A stretch of 64,000 nucleotides of DNA from Falsiroseomonas frigidaquae. GTDB lineage: Bacteria; Pseudomonadota; Alphaproteobacteria; Acetobacterales; Acetobacteraceae. The position numbers were made by a program, and so were the translations under genes. The notes beneath the pieces were generated by a model. The model saw nothing but the letters and a program-made list of their open reading frames with translations, was not told the DNA's origin and did not search any database. The stretch is from contig NZ_JAAVTX010000003.1 in the NCBI RefSeq assembly GCF_012163145.1, forward strand, positions 558,001 to 622,000. The letters run 5' to 3'. This document shows positions 26,351 through 34,897 of the stretch, in pieces (the first letter of the stretch is position 1; every line of letters begins with the position of its first letter).

Positions 26351-27388
26351 TCAGATGGCGGAGGACGGAACCTGCGGGGCCGCGACCTGCGGCGGATGCG
26401 CCGCGAACCATTCGATGGTTGGCCGCAGGCCCTGCTCCAGCCCCACCACCGGATGCCACCCCAGCAGGTCCTGTGCGCGGCCGATATCCGGGCAGCGGCG
26501 ACGCGGATCATCCACCGGCAGCGGTCGGAAACCGATGCGGGACCGCGATTCCGTCAGCGCCAGCACCCGCTCCGCGATCTGGCTGATGCTCTGTTCATTC
26601 GGGTTGCCGAGGTTGACCGGGCCGTCCGGATTGGACCGCACGGCCATCAGTGCCATCAATCCCCGGATCAGGTCGGTGGCGTAGCAGAAGGAGCGGGTCT
26701 GCGTGCCATCGCCATAGATCGTCAGGTCCTCCCCCGCCAGGGCCTGGCAGATCAGGTTGGAGACGATGCGGCCATCATCGGCGCGCATGCGCGGACCATA
26801 GGTGTTGAAGATGCGCGCCACCCGCACATCGGCACGGCCCAGCCGCAGATAGTCGAAGCAGAGCGATTCCGCCGCCCGCTTGCCCTCGTCATAGCAGGCG
26901 CGCGGGCCGGTGCTGCTGACATGGCCGCGGTAATCCTCGCGCTGCGGATGCTGCTCGGGGTCGCCATAGACCTCGCTGGTGGAGGCCTGCAGGAAACGGG
27001 CGCCGCAGCGCGCCGCAAGGGCGAGCAGATGCTGCGTACCGAGGACATTGGTCAGCATCGTGTGCACCGGATCCGCCTGATACTGCGGCGGCGATGCCGG
27101 GCAGGCCAGGTTGTACACCTCATCCACCAATAGCGGTTCCGGCAGCGCCTGGCAGACATCGTGCCGGATGAAGCGGAAGCGCGGCCCCTCAAGATGGGCG
27201 AGGTTCGCCTCCACACCGGTCAGCAGGTTGTCCAGGCAGGTCACCTCATGCCCCTGCGCCAGCAGCGCGGCACAGAGATGCGAGCCGAGGAAGCCGGCAC
27301 CGCCCGCCACCAGCACGCGCTTGCGGCGCGCCGGCGCCGGCCCGCCGCCCTCATCCTGCCGCCAGCGCGCCGCGCCCTGCCTGTGCAT
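26351..27388 (-). CDS. uxs: UDP-glucuronate decarboxylase (UDP-xylose synthase)
   Basis: 345-residue extended SDR that converts UDP-glucuronate to UDP-xylose. GGAGFLGSHL is the NAD site; YNLACPASPPQYQ, ASTSEVYGDP and the catalytic CYDEGKR (Tyr and Lys) are the signature of UXS rather than of general epimerases. RIFNTYGPRM and GDGTQTRSFCY follow. The start at 27388 lies 4 bases after the upstream gene's stop; further upstream codons belong to that gene. It is the last gene of the minus-strand glycan operon and indicates that xylose, or a pentose derived from it, enters the product. Confidence 0.92.
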   Translation of the reverse strand: MHRQGAARWRQDEGGGPAPARRKRVLVAGGAGFLGSHLCAALLAQGHEVTCLDNLLTGVEANLAHLEGPRFRFIRHDVCQALPEPLLVDEVYNLACPASPPQYQADPVHTMLTNVLGTQHLLALAARCGARFLQASTSEVYGDPEQHPQREDYRGHVSSTGPRACYDEGKRAAESLCFDYLRLGRADVRVARIFNTYGPRMRADDGRIVSNLICQALAGEDLTIYGDGTQTRSFCYATDLIRGLMALMAVRSNPDGPVNLGNPNEQSISQIAERVLALTESRSRIGFRPLPVDDPRRRCPDIGRAQDLLGWHPVVGLEQGLRPTIEWFAAHPPQVAAPQVPSSAI

Positions 27389-27392
27389 GCGC

Positions 27393-28487
27393 CTATTCCC
27401 CCACCGCGGCGGTGTGCCGCGCGGCAGCCTGCCGCAACGACGCCGCCAGTTCCCCAGCCCGCGCCTGGCCAGTATGTTGCCGCAGCACGATGTCCCGCGC
27501 CCGCCGCGCCATCGCCTGATGCGAGGCGTCCTCCGGCGCATCCAGCAGCGCCACGACCTCCTCCGTCGTCCGGGCGATGGCGATGCCGCCGGGCAGCAAA
27601 GCCTCCAGCCCTTCCCATGCATCGCTGATGATCGGCGTGCCGATGGCCGCCGCCTCGAACAGTCGCACGCTGGGCGACCAGCCGGCGGCGATCATGTCGG
27701 CGCGGGTGACGTTCAGCGTGAAGCGCTGCGCGCTGTAGAAATCCGGATGCTCGGCCGGCGGCAGATGCGCGATGCGCTGCACATTCGCCGGCCAGTCGAT
27801 GTCGTCCGGATATTGCGCGCCGGCCACCACGAAGCGGCGCTGCGGAAGGCGGCGGGCCGGGGCCAACAGCAGCCGCTCCAGCGTCGGCTGGCGATCCACG
27901 CTGTAGGTGCCGAGATAGCCGAGGTCCCAGCGCGGCGCCGCGCCGGTGTGCCGGTAGTGCTCCGGCTCCACCGAGCAATACAGCGCCGCCGCCCGGCGCG
28001 CGCCGTACTGGTCCTGCAGGCGGTCCAGCGTCGGCCCGCCGGTGAAGGAGAAGTAGGTGGCAAGCACCGGGATCTGGCGCGGCGCGATATACGCGCAATC
28101 CCCGCGCGCCAGCCGCGCCAGCGTCACCGGCGTGTCGATGTCGTAGAAGCTGACACGCCCGGGGGCGAGCGCCTGCACCGCATCGATGACCGCCACGCCA
28201 TCCGGCACATAGGAGCCGACGATCACGGCATCCGCCGCCCGGATGGCGTGGGCATGCTGCGCCGCCAGATCCACGACGCTGTCGTAGAATTCCAGCGCAC
28301 AGAAATCCGGCGCGCCGAGGTCGCGGTTGGCCGCGTACCAGGGCTGCTCGCGTTCCAGGAACAGCACGCGGTGCCCCAGCGCATGCAGCCCGCGCAGCAG
28401 CGCCCGGAAGGTCGTGGCGTGGCCATTGCCCCAGGAGGAGGACAGCGACAGGCCCAGCACCACCAGATCGAGTCGTGGCGCCCTCAT
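27393..28487 (-). CDS. CgeB-like glycosyltransferase (third in a row)
   Basis: 364 residues, GT-B type related to the CgeB/Glyco_trans_1_2 family. The N-terminus is LGLSLSSSWGNGHATTFRAL; the donor half has LGYLGTYSVDRQPTLERLL, FTLNVTRADMIAAGWSPSVR and LFEAAAIGTPIISDAWEGLE, the last being the conserved core of this family. It should act on an NDP-sugar in the cytoplasm. Its ATG overlaps the preceding CgeB-like gene by 4 bases, and it is a diverged tandem copy of that gene. Confidence 0.83.
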   Translation of the reverse strand: MRAPRLDLVVLGLSLSSSWGNGHATTFRALLRGLHALGHRVLFLEREQPWYAANRDLGAPDFCALEFYDSVVDLAAQHAHAIRAADAVIVGSYVPDGVAVIDAVQALAPGRVSFYDIDTPVTLARLARGDCAYIAPRQIPVLATYFSFTGGPTLDRLQDQYGARRAAALYCSVEPEHYRHTGAAPRWDLGYLGTYSVDRQPTLERLLLAPARRLPQRRFVVAGAQYPDDIDWPANVQRIAHLPPAEHPDFYSAQRFTLNVTRADMIAAGWSPSVRLFEAAAIGTPIISDAWEGLEALLPGGIAIARTTEEVVALLDAPEDASHQAMARRARDIVLRQHTGQARAGELAASLRQAAARHTAAVGE

Positions 28488-29578
28488 GCCGCAGCCCCCG
28501 CCGCCTTGTCCGCAACCAGCCGTCGCAGCAGCGTATCCACCAGCACGGCGCGGCTTTCATAGGTGTGTTCGGCCAGCACCCGCCGCAGCGCCGCCTGGCC
28601 GATCCGCCCGGCATCCTCGCGCGTCAGCCCCGCCACATGCTCCGCCACGTCGCGGCCATCCCGCGCCACCAGGATTTCCTCGCCCGGCTTCAGGAACAGG
28701 TCGATGCCCGGCCAGTCATCCGTGATCAGGCAGGCACCGGCGCCCGCCGCCTCGAAGACGCGAGTGGGCGGGGAGAAGCCGGTGGCCGCCATGCTGGCGC
28801 GGTTGATGTTCAGCACCGCCATCGGCGTCACGTTGAAGGCATTGTGGTCGCGGGTCGGCACATGGCCGATGTCGCGCACATTCGGTGGCAGATCGCGGTC
28901 GCCCCAGCCGGAACCGCCGAGCAGGAAGTCGCGCTGCGGCAGGGCCTCCGCCGCGGCGAGGAAGAAATCCTCGACCCGCGCCTCGCGGTCCGGCAGGCGG
29001 TTGCCGAGGAAGCCGAGCGTGGCGTCGAAGCGCGCATCGGGCGCCACCGGATGATGCGTGGACGGATCCAGCGCGTTGTAGATGGGCACGCAATCCGCGG
29101 CCCCCAGCGCGCGATACGCATCCACCACCGCATCGCCGCCGCCATAGGTCAGCACCAGGTCCAGGCGCTTCAGCGCGGCGTGGCTCGGATGCTCGGGCGC
29201 CGCGTGCAGCTCGGCCAGCGTCGCCGGCGCATCCACGTCCCAAAAGATGCGGATGGCGTGCGGCGCCGCGGCTTCCAGCAGCCCGGCCAGCAGCGCATCA
29301 TCGGCATAGCCGACGCCGCTGGCCTTCACCACCACATCGGCCTGCCGCGCTTCCACCGCCGCCCGGGCCAGCGCCTCCGGATTCGCCTCATACACCACCA
29401 CGCGGCACCATTCGGGCGGCTCGATGTCCCGGTGCTGTTGCCGGCCGAAGGCATCCGGTTCGTAGAAGGTGATCTCGTGGCCATGCGCGGCCAGTGCGCG
29501 CAACAGGCCCCGGTAGTAGGTCGCGGCACCATTCCAGTAGGAGGACAGCAGGCTGGACCCGTAGAATGCGATCTTCAT
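28484..29578 (-). CDS. CgeB-like glycosyltransferase (second in a row)
   Basis: 364 residues, the same length as the following gene. MKIAFYGSSLLSSYWNGAAT opens the protein; FLGNRLPDREARVEDFFL, LNINRASMAATGFSPPTRVF and EAAGAGACLITDDWPGID match the CgeB-like donor domain. It keeps family motifs such as the R-F-E-A-A block. Equal length and co-linear motifs with the next gene suggest an old tandem duplication with later specialisation. It overlaps both neighbours by 4 bases. The acceptor is unknown. Confidence 0.83.
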   Translation of the reverse strand: MKIAFYGSSLLSSYWNGAATYYRGLLRALAAHGHEITFYEPDAFGRQQHRDIEPPEWCRVVVYEANPEALARAAVEARQADVVVKASGVGYADDALLAGLLEAAAPHAIRIFWDVDAPATLAELHAAPEHPSHAALKRLDLVLTYGGGDAVVDAYRALGAADCVPIYNALDPSTHHPVAPDARFDATLGFLGNRLPDREARVEDFFLAAAEALPQRDFLLGGSGWGDRDLPPNVRDIGHVPTRDHNAFNVTPMAVLNINRASMAATGFSPPTRVFEAAGAGACLITDDWPGIDLFLKPGEEILVARDGRDVAEHVAGLTREDAGRIGQAALRRVLAEHTYESRAVLVDTLLRRLVADKAAGAAA

Positions 29579-30681
29579 GCCGCCAGCTCCGTCCCTGCGA
29601 TGCCCAGCCGCCGCAGGATGTCCATCAGCTCCGCCACACGGTGGCGGCAGGTGTGGCGCGCCTGGATCGTCTCCAGCCCCGCCGCGGCCAGGGAACGGGC
29701 GCAGTCGCGGTCATGCAGCACGTCGCGCAGCCGCGCCTGCATCTGCGCGGAATCGCGCGCCTGCAGGTAGTCCATGCCGGCGCGGAACAGGCCCTCCGCA
29801 TCCTCCCACGGCGCGCAGATCAGCGGGATGCCGCAAGCCAGCGCCTCGAAGACGCGAATGGTGGGAATGCCCGGCAGGGCCTCCACATAGGGGCGGCGCG
29901 GGATGTGCAGGGTCACGCGATGCCGCGCGAAGGCGGTGGGCACCGCGGCATTGGCGATCCAGCCCCGATATTCCAGCCCCGATTCCCGCAGCGCCGCCAG
30001 CGCCGTGTCCGGGTAGCGCACGCCATGCACATTGCCGGTCAGCGACAACGCCTTCACCGGCTCCATCAGGAAGTGGTGCAGTTCCTCCGTCCGTTCGCCA
30101 TCGCCCCAATTGCCGATCCAGACCAGGTCGGCGGCCTTCGCAGCCGTCACCGGTCGGAACAGCGAATCATCCGCCGCCTCATGCCAGGTGAAGACCCGCG
30201 CGCCCCAGCCATATTCCAGGTAGCGCTGGCGCAGCGTCTCGCCGAAGGCCAGGATGCCGTCGTAATCCTGCAGCATCATGCCGGCGATGGCCTCGCGCTC
30301 CGACACCGCGCGATGATGCGTGTCGTGGAACAGCAGGCGGAAGCCGCCGCCGCGGCGACGGAGCCGGCCGAGCTGCGCCACCAAGGCGGGTTCGGTCCAT
30401 TCGTGCACGATGACGACATCCGCATCGGCGGTCGCCCGCTCATGGTCGAAGCCGTCGCCATAGGCCTGGCTTTCAAGGTCGGGAAAGCTGTGGGCGAAGG
30501 CCTCCACCGCCGCCGGCCCGGCTTCGCGGATCAGGTTCTGCCGGCTCCAGCCATCCTCCGGCTCCAGCGCCAGCGCCGAATGCCCGCGTGCCACCAGGTC
30601 CCGCATCACGCCGCGCAGGAAATGGGCATTGCCGTGGTTCCAGTCGGAGACCAGGGAGTGCGTGTAGAAGACGAAGCGCAT
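29575..30681 (-). CDS. CgeB-like glycosyltransferase (first in a row)
   Basis: 368 residues from the ATG at 30681; sequence upstream in frame belongs to the neighbouring GT4 gene. MRFVFYTHSLVSDWNHGNAH matches the loop seen in the other two CgeB-like proteins (SSxWNG). LVWIGNWGDGERTEEL and TIRVFEALACGIPLICAPWE are the donor-domain motifs. It is the most diverged of the three. Start and stop are tightly spaced against neighbours (2-base gap upstream, 4-base overlap downstream), so all are made from one transcript. Confidence 0.82.
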   Translation of the reverse strand: MRFVFYTHSLVSDWNHGNAHFLRGVMRDLVARGHSALALEPEDGWSRQNLIREAGPAAVEAFAHSFPDLESQAYGDGFDHERATADADVVIVHEWTEPALVAQLGRLRRRGGGFRLLFHDTHHRAVSEREAIAGMMLQDYDGILAFGETLRQRYLEYGWGARVFTWHEAADDSLFRPVTAAKAADLVWIGNWGDGERTEELHHFLMEPVKALSLTGNVHGVRYPDTALAALRESGLEYRGWIANAAVPTAFARHRVTLHIPRRPYVEALPGIPTIRVFEALACGIPLICAPWEDAEGLFRAGMDYLQARDSAQMQARLRDVLHDRDCARSLAAAGLETIQARHTCRHRVAELMDILRRLGIAGTELAA

Positions 30682-30683
30682 GG

Positions 30684-31775
30684 CTAGTCCACGAGGGATG
30701 ATGATGATGAGGCCGCTGCAGATGATGCATAAGCGGCCAGCAGGGCGCAGAGTTGCCGTCCGGAGGTGTAACGCTCCGCCCGCGCCCGCGCCTGGGCGCC
30801 CAGCGCCGCGCGAAGCGGTGCATCGGCGAAAAGCGCGTCGATCGTCGCGGCGAAGCCCGGCGCGTCCCTGGCGAACAACGCCGCGCCGTCCCATATCTCG
30901 CGATAGGTCGGAATCTCGGCGAGCAGCAGCGGCGCCCCGCCCTGCGCTGCCTCCAGCGCCGCCAGTCCGAACGGCTCATACTGCGATGGCGAGGCGAAGA
31001 TGGCGCAGCGCTGCATCAGCCCGCGCAAGGCCGTATGCGTCAGCGGGCCGAGCGTGCGCGCATGGCGGAATTCGAATCCGGGCCCGCCCGGGCCGTCGCA
31101 ATCGCCGGCCGCCAGCACGGGCAATGTGCTGCGCGCCGCCGCCGCATCCAGCAGCGCGGCTCCCTTGCCCTCATCCCACCAGCGCCCGGCCGCGAGGACG
31201 AAGCTTTCCCGTAATCCTGCAGCTTGCGGCGCCGCTTCCACCGCATTCGGCACCACATGCACCGGGCAGGCCAGCGCATAGGCCTCCCGCAGCGCCGCGG
31301 CATGGGACATGCTCGGCGCCACCACCGCATCCGCCCGCGCCAGTCCGCGCGCATTCAGCGCCTTCTGCCAGGCCCAGCCCTTCGGCAGAGGGGTGCCGCG
31401 CATCATGGCCCACCAGGTCACCACGCAGGAATGCGAGACGGCCACCACCGGACGCCGGCCGCCAAGCCCCGCCGCCTGGGTCGGCAGGTTCAGGTGCAGC
31501 AGGTCGCAACCTGCCGCCAGATCCTCCAGCTGCCCGGGCAGCGCGGCCAGTGCCGCCGGGTCCTCCACCATCCAGTCCAACGGGGCATCCAGCAGCTGCA
31601 GATGCGTGGCGCGCAGCGCCGCCACCTCCGCCCGCTGGCCCGCATTCGGCGCCGGGCCGAGGCAGACCAGCAGCACCTCGACACCCGCCCCGTTCAATGC
31701 ACGGCAAAGATCCACGCCGTAGCGCCACACGCCGCCGACGGCATCGACCGTCATCAGCACGCGGCGCGGTGTCAT
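30684..31775 (-). CDS. GT4 glycosyltransferase
   Basis: 363 residues. TVDAVGGVWRYGVDLCRAL is the N-terminal glycine-rich loop, VVPNAVEAAP the hinge and SPSQYEPFGLAALEAAQGG the donor motif with the E-x7-E pair (EPFGLAALE). The C-terminus ends in a run of serines encoded by a stretch of repeated Ser codons (about 30690-30720), likely a flexible tail. It overlaps the glycosidase/SDR fusion gene by 4 bases upstream. Confidence 0.87.
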   Translation of the reverse strand: MTPRRVLMTVDAVGGVWRYGVDLCRALNGAGVEVLLVCLGPAPNAGQRAEVAALRATHLQLLDAPLDWMVEDPAALAALPGQLEDLAAGCDLLHLNLPTQAAGLGGRRPVVAVSHSCVVTWWAMMRGTPLPKGWAWQKALNARGLARADAVVAPSMSHAAALREAYALACPVHVVPNAVEAAPQAAGLRESFVLAAGRWWDEGKGAALLDAAAARSTLPVLAAGDCDGPGGPGFEFRHARTLGPLTHTALRGLMQRCAIFASPSQYEPFGLAALEAAQGGAPLLLAEIPTYREIWDGAALFARDAPGFAATIDALFADAPLRAALGAQARARAERYTSGRQLCALLAAYASSAAASSSSSLVD

Positions 31776-33772
31776 GCGATCAGCCGCGCCTTCGCCCGCG
31801 GCGCCTCGTGCCGAGCGGCCAGCCAGCGATGCAGTTCGGCCAGGCCCTGCCGCCAGCCGATCCGTGGCGCCCAGCCGCAGGCCTGCGCCAGCTTCGTGCT
31901 ATCCGCGACGAAATAGGCCTGGTCGCCCTGCCGCGTAGCACCGTGGCGCAGATCCACGTCCCGGCCGGTCAACCGGCCGATCTCGCGCAGCACCATCCGC
32001 AGGCTGACGCAGTTCGCGGGCCCGCCGCCGAGGTTGTAGGCCTGCCCGCCCAGCATGCCGATGTCATCCAGCAGCATCCGATAGGCTGCCACGGCATCCT
32101 GCACATGCAGGATGTCGCGCACCTGCTTGCCGTCGCCATAGATGGTGATGGGCTCGCCCCGCAGCGCCCGGATCAGGAAATGCGCCACCCAGCCCTGGTC
32201 TTCCGTGCCGAACTGGCGCGGGCCGTAGATGCAGGACATGCGCAGCACCGCCGTCGGCAGGCCGTAGGATTTCGCGTAGTCCAGCACATACTGATCCGCC
32301 ACGCCCTTGGAGCAGCCATAGGGCGTGCAGAAGTCCAGCGGCCGATCCTCGGCGATGCCCTGCGCCGCGATGGCGTTGTCCGCCGGCACGTAGCGGTCCT
32401 CATGCTCGATCATCGCGAGGTCATCGAGGTTGCCGTACACCTTGTTGGTCGAGGCAAAGATCACCGGCGTGCGGCGGCCGGATTGCCGCACCGCCTCCAG
32501 CAGGTTCAGTGTGCCGCGCGCATTCACCTCGAAATCCGCGACCGGTGATTCGAGGCTGGTGGTCACCGCCGTCTGCGCCGCCAGGTGGAACACCGCCTCC
32601 GCATCGCGCAGAACGTCGCGCATCAGCGGCGCGTCGCGCAGATCCGTCGCCTGCCAGGTCACACGATCCCCATGCGCCTGCTTCAGCCAGGCCAGGTTCT
32701 CCTCCACCCCCGGCCGGCTCAGATTGTCCAGCAACACCACGTCGCGCCCTTCCCGCAGGAAGCTGTCCGCCAGGTTGCAGCCGATGAAGCCGGCGCCGCC
32801 GGCGACGACGATGGGCCGTGCGGCCGGGCGCAGCGAGGGTGCGCCCAGGCGCAGCGTATCCGCCAGCGACTTCGGCCCGCCCTGCGTCAGCAGCCGCGCC
32901 AGCAGCTTCGGCCGGCCCTCCGCATCCACCGCGCCCATGTGGTAGTGGCGCTGGTCGAAGCGCAGACCCTCCTGCACGCTCACCGTGTCGGGGATATCCT
33001 GCCAGCCGTACCAGTACAGGCGCTCCGCCGGCGCGGCCAGCGCATCGAGGAAGCTGCGCGCCTGCTCGCCCTCGTCGTGCCGCCAGGTGGCATAGCCGGC
33101 CTCCGTCAGCCAGAAGCGCATCGCCGGATTGAACGGCGCGACGATGTCGCGCGCTCGTTCCAGCAGCGCCGCCCAGCCATCCCAGCTGCCGAACTCGCTG
33201 TCCCAGGTGCCGGGGAAGCCATGCAGGCCGAGCACGTCGATCTCCGCCAGCACGCCGCGTTCACCCATCAGCCGCAGCCAATGCGCATCGAAGGGGCAGG
33301 GGCCGCCGAGTACCGTGGTGAAGCCGCGCTGCCGCGCCCAATAGGCGGCGGCGCCCACCATCTCGCAGAACAGCGCCCAGTCAGGGTCCTCGCGCCAATC
33401 CCAGTCGAGCAGGTTGTTCGGCTCGTTCCACAGCTCCACGGCGCGGAAGTGCCGGCCATAGCGGGTCAGGCAGTGATCGACGAAGTCCGCATAGTCCAGC
33501 AGGCGCCGCGGTGCGCCGGATGCGGTGCCGGTGCGGGACAGGGATGGCGGCGTGTAGTGGATGCAGGGCAGCAGCTCGAACCGCGCCGCCAGCTTCGGCA
33601 GCAGCCAGTCATACCAGGCGGGGCCGTCCGCGGTGTGATATTCGGCCCAGGACAGGTGCGTGCGGAGATGCGTCGCGCCGCTCGCCGCCATGGCCTCGAT
33701 CGCCTGCTCGGTGCGGCCGTATTCCCCCGGGCGAAACCATTCCGCGAAGCCGAAGGCGGGCGGGCTGTTCAT
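31772..33772 (-). CDS. Glycoside hydrolase-like TIM barrel fused to CDP-paratose-2-epimerase-like SDR
   Basis: 666 residues from the ATG at 33772. Residues 1-305 look like a clan GH-A (GH5/GH39-type) barrel: ELWNEPNN at 113-120 offers acid/base Glu117 and WLTEAGY at 221-227 offers nucleophile Glu224, both in the expected places and order. Residues 320-650 are an extended SDR: VVAGGAGFIG (322-331), FASTNKVYG (439-447), YGCSK (485-489, catalytic Tyr485 and Lys489), RMSCIYGPRQFG and DILHVQD. FASTNKVYG is typical of CDP-paratose/tyvelose 2-epimerases. There is no signal peptide, so the barrel probably sits in the cytoplasm and may act on, or only bind, a nucleotide- or lipid-linked sugar. The two halves belong to unrelated folds and the fusion is intact. 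Confidence 0.82.
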   Translation of the reverse strand: MNSPPAFGFAEWFRPGEYGRTEQAIEAMAASGATHLRTHLSWAEYHTADGPAWYDWLLPKLAARFELLPCIHYTPPSLSRTGTASGAPRRLLDYADFVDHCLTRYGRHFRAVELWNEPNNLLDWDWREDPDWALFCEMVGAAAYWARQRGFTTVLGGPCPFDAHWLRLMGERGVLAEIDVLGLHGFPGTWDSEFGSWDGWAALLERARDIVAPFNPAMRFWLTEAGYATWRHDEGEQARSFLDALAAPAERLYWYGWQDIPDTVSVQEGLRFDQRHYHMGAVDAEGRPKLLARLLTQGGPKSLADTLRLGAPSLRPAARPIVVAGGAGFIGCNLADSFLREGRDVVLLDNLSRPGVEENLAWLKQAHGDRVTWQATDLRDAPLMRDVLRDAEAVFHLAAQTAVTTSLESPVADFEVNARGTLNLLEAVRQSGRRTPVIFASTNKVYGNLDDLAMIEHEDRYVPADNAIAAQGIAEDRPLDFCTPYGCSKGVADQYVLDYAKSYGLPTAVLRMSCIYGPRQFGTEDQGWVAHFLIRALRGEPITIYGDGKQVRDILHVQDAVAAYRMLLDDIGMLGGQAYNLGGGPANCVSLRMVLREIGRLTGRDVDLRHGATRQGDQAYFVADSTKLAQACGWAPRIGWRQGLAELHRWLAARHEAPRAKARLIA

Positions 33773-34872
33773 GCGACCAGGCCCCGCATCTCCAGCTGGC
33801 GCCGCATCTCCGCATTGCGGTCCACCACCTTCTGCGCCGCCACCCAATCCGCCAGTTCGCGCAGCGAATCCTGCAGCGCCTCGCGCGGCTCGAAGCCCAG
33901 CAGACTGCGCGCCCGGCCGATATCGGCAAAGCAGTTGCGGATGTCGCCGATGCGCGCCTTGTGCATGATCTCGGGCTCCAGGTCCCGGTCCATGGCGCGC
34001 GCCACCATCCGCGCCACCTGCGTGATGGTGTAAGCCTGGCCGCTGCCGATATTGATCGTGGTGTCCTGAAGCTGCGGCGTTTCCAGCGCCAGGCGGAAGG
34101 CGCGCGCCACATCGCGCACATGCACGAAGTCCCGCCGCTGCTCGCCATCCTCGAAGATCGTCGGCGACTGCCCCGCCGCAACGCGGGAGGAGAAATTGGC
34201 CAGCACGCCGGTATAGGGGTTGGACAGCGCCTGGCCCGGGCCGAACACGTTGAACAGCCGCAGCGCCACCGCCTCCCGCCGATAGGCCCGGCCGAAGATC
34301 AGCACCGCCTGTTCCTGGAAATACTTCGTCAGCGCGTAGATCGAGGCGAGGTCCACCGGCTTGCTCTCGTCCGTCGCCACCGGCGTCAGCGCCTCCCCCT
34401 GCGGCGTCGTCAGGCCCCAGCGGCCCTCGGCGATCTGCTGCGGGCTGCGGCGCGCGTCATCCACCGCACGGCCATCCGGCGTGCGGTAGCGGCCCTCGCC
34501 ATAGACGCTCATGGAGGAGGCGACGACGATGCGCCGCACCGGCCGGTCGATCATCGCCTGCAGCAGCACGGCGGTGCCGACATCATTGGTGCTGACGTAG
34601 CGCTCGATCTCATACATGCTCTGGCCGACACCGACCTCGGCCGCCAGATGCACCACGCCCTCCACGCCCTCCAGCGCGGAGTCCACGGCGGCCGGGTCGC
34701 GCACATCGCCGCGACGCAGCTCCACGCCCTGCATGTCCACCGGCTGGTCGGCGCCATGCACCTGGTCGATCAGCGAATCCAGCACGCGCACCTGATGACC
34801 CTGCGACACCAGCTCGCGGCAGACTTCCCGCCCGATGAAGCCGGCGCCGCCGGTGACGAGATAGAGGGTCAA
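33769..34872 (-). CDS. NAD-dependent epimerase, dTDP-L-rhamnose 4-epimerase-like
   Basis: 367 residues starting at TTG 34872, chosen because agggag lies 9 bases upstream and the Rossmann motif TGGAGFIGREV follows directly. VHLAAEVGVGQSMYEIERYV, ASSMSVYGEG, SIYALTKYFQE (catalytic YxxxK) and PGQALSNPYTGV are characteristic of the dTDP-6-deoxy-L-talose/rhamnose 4-epimerase group. It would supply a deoxyhexose donor. The gene overlaps the fusion gene by 4 bases and sits 25 bases after the Gfo/Idh gene. The exact substrate is inferred from family motifs. Confidence 0.83.
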   Translation of the reverse strand: MTLYLVTGGAGFIGREVCRELVSQGHQVRVLDSLIDQVHGADQPVDMQGVELRRGDVRDPAAVDSALEGVEGVVHLAAEVGVGQSMYEIERYVSTNDVGTAVLLQAMIDRPVRRIVVASSMSVYGEGRYRTPDGRAVDDARRSPQQIAEGRWGLTTPQGEALTPVATDESKPVDLASIYALTKYFQEQAVLIFGRAYRREAVALRLFNVFGPGQALSNPYTGVLANFSSRVAAGQSPTIFEDGEQRRDFVHVRDVARAFRLALETPQLQDTTINIGSGQAYTITQVARMVARAMDRDLEPEIMHKARIGDIRNCFADIGRARSLLGFEPREALQDSLRELADWVAAQKVVDRNAEMRRQLEMRGLVA

Positions 34873-34897
34873 TGTCGCTGTCTCCCTGATGCGGCCG

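Noticed and set aside
26262-26684. Small plus-strand frame starting before the UXS 3' end
   Set aside because: Most of it lies opposite UXS and its composition is Arg/Ala-rich without motifs; there is no ribosome site of note.
27389-27622. An N-terminal extension of UXS by 78 residues
   Set aside because: It would lie inside the CgeB-like gene and is Arg-rich, out of keeping with the SDR start; the ATG at 27388 follows the upstream stop by 4 bases.
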